From: an uncultured Oscillospiraceae bacterium
Lineage (GTDB): Bacteria > Bacillota_A > Clostridia > Oscillospirales > Oscillospiraceae
NCBI GenBank assembly: GCA_910579155.1
Contig: CAJTTS010000033.1
Coordinates: 1 to 31,963 of the forward strand
DNA length: 31,963 nt
Direction of reading: 5' to 3'
In this document: positions 23,721-30,061 of the stretch, one piece after another
How positions within the stretch are numbered: position 1 is the first letter of the stretch
How the letters are laid out: every line of letters begins with the position of its first letter
Notes under the pieces: model-generated
Database searches by the model: none
Told to the model about the DNA's origin: nothing
The model's input: only the letters and a program-made list of their open reading frames with translations
Translations under genes and position numbers: made by a program

Positions 23721-23911
23721 AGAGCCATGGCGATGTATTTTTGGCCCGTCCCAGCCGCATACCGGACGGGCCGGGGAAAATAGGGTTAAAACAGGCAGGG
23801 ATGGCGCGGGGCCGAACCATTCCAGACCGTTTCACATAGATTGAAGTGTTATCTCAAGGCAGTACCGAGACAAGGCGCGGGAACTGCCGGAATCTGGAGG
23901 AGGCTTATCGA

Positions 23912-24286
23912 ATGCCCAACATACAGTACTTCCTGGGCGGAAACACGCCCACGGGTTTCTATTCTCTCTACCATCAGTTGTCCGATCCCACCCGGATGCG
24001 GGCATTGTACATCATTAAAGGCGGGCCGGGAAGCGGCAAGTCCAGCCTCATGCGCCGGGTGGAGCGTCATGCCCAGGCCGCCGGGCTGGAGACGCAGGAG
24101 GTGCTGTGCTCCGGCGACCCGGACTCTCTGGATGCGGTGATCCTGCCCCAGCTCCGGGCGGCCCTGGTGGACGGCACCGCGCCACAGGGGGTGGTGCCAA
24201 AAGGACACTTGGGGGACAAGCTGTTTGAAATGATAGGCGTAACTGCTCACCCTTCGGGCTTGGAGGCCCGGAGAAAAAGGCCCTGA
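23912..24286 (+). pseudogene. Truncated PRK06851-type P-loop ATPase
   Basis: The N-terminal 95 or so residues match the PRK06851 family: YFLGGNTPTGFYSLYHQL, Walker A IIKGGPGSGKSSLM at about 36-49, CSGDPDSLDAVILPQL and VDGTAP. Family members are about 350-370 aa. After GVVPK (about 24205) the frame continues for only 27 unrelated residues and stops at 24286. The gene is therefore cut, probably by insertion of the recombinase-bearing element that follows. No C-terminal half is found within the window. ATG at 23912 follows GGAGGAGG. Confidence 0.8.
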
Positions 24287-24335
24287 AAATGAAAGCAGCC
24301 GTTCCTCTTCAAGGGCGGCTGCGCGGGAGGTGAAG

Positions 24336-24600
24336 ATTGCAAGTTGATTGCGAACGCTATGAAGAAAAAAGGACTTTTAAACGGAACAAATCAGGCAAAA
24401 ACTCTTAATTTGCAGAAGTATGCAACCGGGGGGTGGTAACTCGTCGGGTTATGAGGCCGATGAGCCTGCTTTTCTATAAATTTTAACATTGAATATAGCA
24501 ACCGATAATCGAACTTTTTTGTTTGATTGTCGGTTTTTTGATATACTTTTCTAATCAAAAATCACGGCCAAAGAGCCAAAAGAAATTGCAAGATGATTGC
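24336..24600 (+). repeat. Two 16-bp direct repeats flanking the recombinase upstream region
   Basis: ATTGCAAGTTGATTGC (24336-24351) and ATTGCAAGATGATTGC (24585-24600) differ at one position. They lie 249 bp apart in the same orientation, the second just upstream of the recombinase start. They resemble arm-type binding sites of a tyrosine recombinase, or core/att-like repeats. Confidence 0.7.
24500..24540 (+). terminator. Terminator-like hairpin upstream of the recombinase
   Basis: AACCGA with an imperfect extension (from 24500) pairs with TCGGTT (24530-24535), then TTTTTT. It would end transcription coming from the left before the recombinase gene. Confidence 0.65.
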
Positions 24601-24616
24601 AGGGAGGAACATCACC

Positions 24617-25728
24617 ATGATAACAGGCAGGCTGGTAGCAGTCAACGGTAAATACTATGCGATTCTCAATCTGAAGCACCCGAATGGGCGGCGCCTCCAA
24701 AAACGGTTTGACCTGGAACTGCCCGTACCCAACAACAAACGACGGGCCCAGGAGAAGCTGAACGCCCTGTGCGTGGAATACACCCGCAAGCAGCAGGTGG
24801 AACAGAACCACCCCAACGTGGTGTTTATTGATTTCGCGCTGGCTTGGATCGAGAAGCGCAAGCCGGAAATCTCCCCGTCCACCTACCGCAATTACAGGCA
24901 CATGGTAGAGCACCATATGCGCAACTGCTTTGGCGATACGCCGCTCCGGCAGATTTCCTTCTGGGATATTGAGGACTACTACAGTTTTCTTGAGTTCAAC
25001 GGGTTGTCCAGCACCACCGCCCGGCATCACCACGCCCTGCTGAAATGCGTTTTCCATGAGGCGCACAGGCTGGGGATCGTACAGGAGGATCCGACAGAGT
25101 TTTTGAAGGCACCCAAACGTCAGCCACCCAAGGTCAGCTACTATTCTTTGCAAGAAGCACAGCGGCCGATTGATGAAGTCAAGGGCACCAAACTGGAGGT
25201 GCCGGTCACGTTGTCGCTGGCCTACGGGTTTCGCCGCGGTGAGGCACTGAGCTTGCGGTGGGAGGACATCGACTTTGAAGGGAACCGCATTGTTGTGCGC
25301 CACACGGTAGTGGAGGGAATCGCGGAAAACGGCCGACGGATCTTGGTGGAGAAGGACACCATGAAGGCCAGGGCATCCCGCCGGACAGTGCCTCTGTTTG
25401 AGCCCATTACCACCACGCTGAAAGACGAATGGGAGCGAAAGAAAGGACGGACCCCACATTTGTCTGCTCCGACAGCAAGGGGCAGATGATGAAGCCGGAC
25501 GTGCTGAGCCATGACTTCAAAAAGTTTCTGGCTGACCACGGATTGCGGTATATCCGCTATCAGGATCTGCGTCATAGCTGTGCCAGTCTGTTGCTGGCAG
25601 CCCATGTCCCGCTGATTCAGGTGCAGCACTGGCTGGGGCATAGCTCCATGTTGACCACTGCGAATCTGTATGCACATCTGGATCCCAGTTTGGTGGATGA
25701 GTGCGGAGAGGGGATCAAAAAAATTTAG
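24617..25728 (+). pseudogene. Tyrosine recombinase (phage/ICE integrase), frameshifted
   Basis: Integrase of the Tn916/phage type: N-terminal AP2-like arm-binding segment (MITGRLVAVNGKYYAILNL), a SAM-like core-binding domain (WIEKRKPEISPSTYRNYRHMVEHH), then the catalytic domain. The first frame (to 25489) has the Arg in YGFRRGEALSLRWEDI and the Lys in TMKARASRRTVPL. The second frame (to 25728) has QDLRHSCASLLL, WLGHSS and the nucleophile Tyr in ANLYAH. The frame changes by -1 near 25440-25456. The usual His of HxLR is Gln here, a second sign of decay. ATG at 24617 follows GGGAGG. Confidence 0.88.
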
Positions 25729-25774
25729 CGCAGACTGTTTTGTTCCAAAGCAAATGTTGTGATCCATATTCTGC

Positions 25775-25803
25775 TTGACGCAGCCTGTGGTAACGGGTAA
25801 GAT
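25775..25803 (+). promoter_or_regulatory. Promoter of the nucleotidyltransferase cassette
   Basis: TTGACG (25775-25780), a 17-bp spacer and TAAGAT (25798-25803) lie about 48 bp upstream of the first gene. Confidence 0.6.
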
Positions 25804-25851
25804 TCCCTTATAAGGCATCTTTGTTAACGCGCCAGACAGGGAGGTACTGTC

Positions 25852-26349
25852 ATGGAAATCACCGAACAGGAAAAGCAGCGTATGAACGAAATATATTTTG
25901 CCCTGTCCACAAAGCAGGCGCAATTATTTCACGGGCTGTATCACCGCGTCTTTGAGTTGAGTACCGGCTTCTACAACGGCCACGAACACCAGGCCCCGGA
26001 CGGCACTTGGCAGATGGACTACTACCCCATCCCGGTGATTTCGGTAAAGGGCTACTGCGATGTGGAAATCAGCCCGGACGGCATCTCTGTCACCGCCAAG
26101 AAAAAGCGGAAAGACGCGCTGGACTACTCTTTTGAGAAGCTGAAGGGTTATTCTTTCGAGGTTTTTGGTGTAGAAAGTTATCTGGACACCTTCTGCCAGG
26201 ACGGCATGACCATCGCAGAAATGAAGGAGAACATTTCCCGTAGCGAGGAGCGGGAGATCGGCTTCTGCTTCTCCTTGCCCTGGGACATCGACGGGGAAGC
26301 CATGTATGAATTTGCGAAACTGCTTCGGCGGGAGGGCTTTTACTATTGA
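25852..26349 (+). CDS. Conserved hypothetical protein, first gene of nucleotidyltransferase cassette
   Basis: I do not recognise this 165-aa protein. It is soluble, acidic, without a signal peptide or membrane helix. It has a helical N-terminus (EITEQEKQRMNEIYFALSTK), a central strand-rich part (YYPIPVISVKGYCDVEISPDGISVTAKKKR), and a helical C-terminus ending FAKLLRREGFYY. ATG at 25852 has GGGAGGT 8-9 nt upstream. The next gene starts 13 bp after its stop, so the two are probably co-transcribed. Its codon use and GC content match the two downstream genes more than the recombinase. Confidence 0.72.
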   Translation: MEITEQEKQRMNEIYFALSTKQAQLFHGLYHRVFELSTGFYNGHEHQAPDGTWQMDYYPIPVISVKGYCDVEISPDGISVTAKKKRKDALDYSFEKLKGYSFEVFGVESYLDTFCQDGMTIAEMKENISRSEEREIGFCFSLPWDIDGEAMYEFAKLLRREGFYY

Positions 26350-26362
26350 GGAGGCGGCTCCT

Positions 26363-27136
26363 ATGAACATTTTGGACAGGCCGCAATACGGCTTTTTGAA
26401 AACCGACCCTCGCCTGGGGAAAAATATCATTTTCCTCACCTATGGCGGAAGCTACGCCTACGGAACCAACACAGAGGGCTCCGACATCGACATACGGGGC
26501 TGTACCCTGAACAGCAAGGCGGATCTGCTGGGCATGGGTGATTTTGAGCAGGTTGTGGATGACCATACGGACACCACTGTGTATGGCTTCAATAAACTGC
26601 TGAGCCCGCTCATCAACTGTAACCCCAACACCATCGAACTGCTGGGCTGCAAACCAGAGTACTATTTCGTGCTGACCCCTATTGGGAAGCAGCTTATCGA
26701 CCAGCACAGGCTGTTCCTGTCCCGGCGGGCCATCAACTCCTTCGGCGGTTACGCGGGCCAGCAGCTCCGGCGGCTGGAGAATGCCCTGGTCCACGACGCC
26801 TACCCCGCCGAGGCGAAGGAACGGCACATCAAAGGCTCCTGCGAGAACGCCATGCACCTGATCCGACTCTATCTCATGTGCCTGGACATTTTGGAGCGGG
26901 AGGAAATCGTCACCTTCCGGGAGAAGGACCACGACCTGCTGATGGATATCCGAAACGGGCGCTATCAGCGGGCGGATCACACCTTCAACACTGATTTTTA
27001 TGACCTGCTCAATGAGCTGGAGCGGCGGCTGAACTACGCCGCCAAGCATACCTCCCTCCCGGAATCGCCTGACATGACCGCCATCGAGGCGTTCCAGGTG
27101 GAGGTCAACGAAAGGGTGGTGTGGGGTGAAATTTGA
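26363..27136 (+). CDS. Predicted nucleotidyltransferase, RlaP-like (Pol beta superfamily)
   Basis: A 257-aa nucleotidyltransferase. The catalytic motif is YGGSYAYGTNTEGSDIDIRG near residues 27-46, giving the GS and the DxD (Asp41, Asp43) of the DNA polymerase beta superfamily. Its form fits the RlaP (PF10127) group, known to occur near RNA ligases. The region after it (VVDDHTDTTVYGFNKLLSPLINCNPNTIELLG) matches the same group. The rest is helical, including a segment SCENAMHLIRLYLMCLDIL. ATG at 26363 follows GAGGAGG; the longer frame from 26306 overlaps the previous gene. Its end overlaps the CCA-type gene by 11 bp. The substrate is unknown. Confidence 0.8.
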   Translation: MNILDRPQYGFLKTDPRLGKNIIFLTYGGSYAYGTNTEGSDIDIRGCTLNSKADLLGMGDFEQVVDDHTDTTVYGFNKLLSPLINCNPNTIELLGCKPEYYFVLTPIGKQLIDQHRLFLSRRAINSFGGYAGQQLRRLENALVHDAYPAEAKERHIKGSCENAMHLIRLYLMCLDILEREEIVTFREKDHDLLMDIRNGRYQRADHTFNTDFYDLLNELERRLNYAAKHTSLPESPDMTAIEAFQVEVNERVVWGEI

Positions 27137-28454
27137 CATTCCCGCCGGGGCGCGGTATATCCTCCAAACGCTGAATGGCGCGGGCTTTGAAGCCTATCTG
27201 GTGGGCGGCTGTGTGCGGGATCTACTGCGGGGCGTGTCTCCCCACGACTGGGATATCTGCACCTCTGCCCGCCCGGAGGAGACGGAGCGGTGTTTTGCCG
27301 GACAGCGAATCATCGAGACCGGGCTGAAACACGGCACCGTCACTGCGCTGGTGGAGGGCGAGCCCTATGAGATTACCACCTACCGCACGGAGGGGCCCTA
27401 TTCCGACAGTCGGCGACCGGACTATGTGCGCTTTGTCCCCAATCTGACGGAGGATCTGGCCCGCCGGGACTTCACCATGAACGCCATCGCCATGGATCTA
27501 CACGGCAATCTGCGCGACCCCTTTGGTGGCGCGGAGGACATCAAGGCTGGCCTAATCCGCTGCGTGGGAGAGCCCGCTCAGCGATTTCAGGAGGACGGGT
27601 TGCGGGTGATGCGGGCGCTACGTTTTGCCGCTGTGTTTGGCTATGAGATCGAGACGCAAACCGCCTGGGCCGTCCACGAAAACCGGGCCATGCTGGGCCG
27701 TGTGGCGGCGGAGCGGATCAACGTGGAGCTGCGAAAGCTGCTGGTGGGGCCGAACGCCGGGGACGTTCTGCGGCAGTACCCGGATGTATTCTGCCAGTTC
27801 TGGCCCCAGTTGGAACCGCTGGTGGCGCTGGAGCAGCACAACCCCTGGCACTGCTGGGAACACACCATCCACGCAGTGGAGGCGGCGCCCGCCGATGTGA
27901 CCCTGCGGCTGACCATGCTGCTCCACGACATCGGCAAGCCCGCCTGCAAGTCAACCGATGAAAACGGAATCGACCATTTTCACGGTCATCCTGCCGTCAG
28001 CGCCAAGCTGGCGGACGAGATGCTCCGGGCGCTGAAATTCAACAACAAGACCCGGGAGCGAGTGGTGCTGTTGGTGGAGCGCCACGATGCACAGATACCG
28101 TCCAGGAACCAGGTCATCCGGCGCTGGCTCAACCGGCTGGGGCCGGAGGCCTTCTTCCAGCTCCTGGAGGTCAAGCGGGCGGACAGCATGGGGCAGGCTT
28201 ATGAAAAGGTCAAGGGCCGTCTGGCGGAACTGGACGAGATTAAAACCAAAGCGGAGCAAATTTTGGCAGAGGGGCAGTGTCTCATACTGAAGGATTTGGC
28301 TGTGAACGGCCGGGATGTGATTGCCGCTGGGGTCAAACCTGGGCCGGAGGTGGGGCGGGTGCTGGAGGAGTTGTTGGAACGGGTGCTGAGCAGTAAGATT
28401 TCAAATAATCGGATGGATCTCTTAATGCTGATTGATTGTGAACAGAATAAATAA
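27126..28454 (+). CDS. cca: CCA-type tRNA nucleotidyltransferase with HD domain
   Basis: Adds or repairs the 3'-CCA of tRNAs. The 442-aa protein has the class II head: LVGGCVRDLLRG (residues 25-36), DWDICTSA with Asp41 and Asp43 as metal ligands, RRDFTMNAIAMDLHG at 113-127, and the neck RFQEDGLRVMRALRFAAVFGYEI. An HD-type domain follows: HTIHAVEAAP (His246), LLHDIGKP (His267, Asp268) and HFHGHPAVS. The start is GTG at 27126, with a weak ribosome site, inside the end of the previous gene, so translation is probably coupled. Whether it adds CC, A or CCA cannot be read from sequence. The local tRNA-Gly already encodes CCA, so repair is one plausible use. Confidence 0.93.
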   Translation: MKFDIPAGARYILQTLNGAGFEAYLVGGCVRDLLRGVSPHDWDICTSARPEETERCFAGQRIIETGLKHGTVTALVEGEPYEITTYRTEGPYSDSRRPDYVRFVPNLTEDLARRDFTMNAIAMDLHGNLRDPFGGAEDIKAGLIRCVGEPAQRFQEDGLRVMRALRFAAVFGYEIETQTAWAVHENRAMLGRVAAERINVELRKLLVGPNAGDVLRQYPDVFCQFWPQLEPLVALEQHNPWHCWEHTIHAVEAAPADVTLRLTMLLHDIGKPACKSTDENGIDHFHGHPAVSAKLADEMLRALKFNNKTRERVVLLVERHDAQIPSRNQVIRRWLNRLGPEAFFQLLEVKRADSMGQAYEKVKGRLAELDEIKTKAEQILAEGQCLILKDLAVNGRDVIAAGVKPGPEVGRVLEELLERVLSSKISNNRMDLLMLIDCEQNK

Positions 28455-28561
28455 GCTTTATAAATTTATAAATCGCGGTATATGAGCATTGAAAACAGGA
28501 AAATTTTCGAGTGCTGCAGAATTTCGTGCAACTTTTTTACTATGTTGTTTATTATTAGAAT

Positions 28562-28668
28562 GTGAGTACCGATGACGCCCCTAAAGACTTTAAGATCTCG
28601 TTTCGATAGTTTGGTCATTATCTCCAAGACGAAAATGGCCAAGTCCTGGGGACAAAGTCGGTACTCAC
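28562..28668. repeat. 107-bp segment bounded by 11-bp inverted repeats
   Basis: GTGAGTACCGA (28562-28572) and its exact complement TCGGTACTCAC (28658-28668) bound a non-coding segment. The right repeat contains the stop codon of the broken minus-strand gene. It could be a miniature mobile element or an IS remnant. No clear target-site duplication was seen. The interval 28455-28561 is AT-rich and has no gene. Confidence 0.6.
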
Positions 28669-29592
28669 TTTCTCTTATCCTTCATTCCGACTTGTCCTAC
28701 TAAAGCCGCCTTTTTGCTTCCTGGTGATAAAACTTTTCCGGAAACAAGTTTCTCTGTCAGCCTTTGGTCAATTCCTGATATATAAATAATGTGTTTATGT
28801 GCTATCCGACCAATTAAATATTTAATAAATGGCACGTTTTCATATTCTTTTCTTAAATCAACTGCCTTTGCAATAAAAGCTGCTGAATTGCCTGCGTTTT
28901 CTTGCATTATTAGATTCTGTACTTTGTGATTTGAATTGCTGAGTTCTGCTTCGTTTAAGACAATCATTGTATTCCGATTAGATGCATTATAGCCAATATC
29001 ATTCATAATGTTAAGAGCCAAGTTAACTGCAGCGGAATTAAGAAGTTCCTGGACTTCATTAATACTAATCCTGTTTTCGGGATCAATTTCCTTAACAAAA
29101 TTCATTAATCCTGCGATAATATCATCGTAATGATCTTGATATGGTTTTAAAGTTGCATAAATGATTTTCTGGGGGACCGTATACAATGCCCCAACCATCA
29201 TCTTTAGCTCCTCATCAGTCAGCGATCCATATTGATCGACTAGGGCGTGCCCAATTAGCCGGACATACTTTAATGCTCTGAGAATTCGGTACTTGTCTTT
29301 TTCAACATCCGCTTCATCATAATCAAATATTCCCCTAAACTTTACCGCTTCGTGTTGGTGTTGCTCTATTAATTCTGTATTTTCTGTAGCTTGCTTTTGC
29401 AGTTGGTAAGGATTTAACTGTGTCCGTTGTGTTTGTGAGAAATGGAAGATTATTTACACCAAAGTTTAACTCAGGATAATCTTTTACCAACGCCTCAGCC
29501 TGCGCAGCCATAGTCAATATTACTCTGACGTTTCTTCGAATATATGATAAAAACAGTATGCTTGCTGCGGTAGCGTTCCTCATTTCCGACAT
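28665..29592 (-). pseudogene. AT-rich gene of unknown function, broken by a frameshift
   Basis: Two minus-strand frames join into one protein of about 300 aa. The N-terminal frame (29592 to 29335) runs to NNLPFLTNTTD. Past about 29440-29400 the sense frame shifts and reads QLQKQATENTELIEQ, KFRGIFDYDEADVEKDKYRILRAL and then the C-terminal frame to 28665. The shifted frame meets a stop just upstream at 29451, showing the break is real in this sequence. It is mostly helical, with no recognised domain. The apparent N-terminus has no ribosome site and abuts the next promoter, so the true start may be lost. GC content is far below that of the left part of the window, suggesting transfer. Confidence 0.6.
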
Positions 29593-29606
29593 CTACAAAA
29601 ACCCGC

Positions 29607-29658
29607 TTGACAAAAAGGCGACATCGTGTTATATTTTAACTGTCAACAGCATGTTATA
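29607..29658 (+). promoter_or_regulatory. Promoter and repeat operator of the second BlaI/M56 pair
   Basis: TTGACA (29607-29612), a 17-bp spacer and TATATT (29630-29635) precede the gene. TGTTATA occurs twice in direct orientation (29627-29633 and 29652-29658), once over the -10 box and once downstream; each is followed by a TTAA. These are candidate repressor sites. Confidence 0.7.
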
Positions 29659-29677
29659 CATTAAGGAGGATGAAAAC

Positions 29678-30061
29678 GTGGCACAGCAAATTTCGGATGC
29701 CGAACTTGAAATTATGAAAATCGTATGGGGAAACCCAGATGAGGTGACGTTGTTCCCCTATATCATGGACGGTCTGGCGGCAAGGGGTAAGCCGTGTCAG
29801 AAGAACACCCTGATTGTACTGCTGTCGCGGCTGATGAACAAAGGCTTTCTGAGTGCAAAGAAAATCGGACGCCGCAATGAATATACCACGCTCGTTTCGG
29901 AGACGGAATATCAGACAGCACAGACGAAAAATTTCCTGGATAAGATTTATGAGGGAAGCGCAAAAGGTCTGGTTTCCAATCTGATTATGGGCGATTTGCT
30001 GGCAGACGAGGAATATGAGGAATTGAAACGGCTGCTGGAGAAAGGAAAAGGGCAGCAATGA
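29678..30061 (+). CDS. BlaI/MecI-family transcriptional repressor (second copy)
   Basis: Winged-helix repressor paired with the following M56 protease. The 127-aa protein starts AQQISDAELEIMKIVWGNPDEVT, a BlaI hallmark. The recognition region (PCQKNTLIVLLSRLMNKGFLSAKKIGRRNEY) and the C-terminal dimer part (NFLDKIYEGSAKGLVSNLIMG) follow. GTG at 29678 is preceded by AAGGAGG with 8-nt spacing; an upstream open frame to 29558 would include the promoter. Its stop overlaps the next ATG (ATGA). It shares the family but little sequence with the repressor at 9276-9671, so this is a separate acquisition rather than a recent duplicate. Confidence 0.93.
   Translation: MAQQISDAELEIMKIVWGNPDEVTLFPYIMDGLAARGKPCQKNTLIVLLSRLMNKGFLSAKKIGRRNEYTTLVSETEYQTAQTKNFLDKIYEGSAKGLVSNLIMGDLLADEEYEELKRLLEKGKGQQ

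Larger units (their letters stand above)
24205..25740 (+). mobile_element. Remnant integrative element: recombinase gene and upstream site region
   Basis: The module starts where the ATPase gene is interrupted and includes a tyrosine recombinase and its upstream region. The interval 24287-24616 holds a 26-codon open frame (24359-24439), a paired 16-bp repeat and a terminator-like hairpin, but no recognisable gene. The left boundary is inferred from loss of family similarity. The right boundary is not visible, and the element may extend to or beyond the window edge. Confidence 0.6.

Noticed and set aside
23743..23772. Inverted repeat GGCCCGTCC upstream of the GH3 gene as a terminator
   Set aside because: No T-run follows the stem on either strand, and no gene ends there, so it was not listed as a terminator.
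24551..25923. Minus-strand open frames of 302 and 233 codons opposite the recombinase
   Set aside because: The plus strand shows integrase motifs across both frames. The minus-strand frames have no family features and span the plus-strand promoter at 25775.
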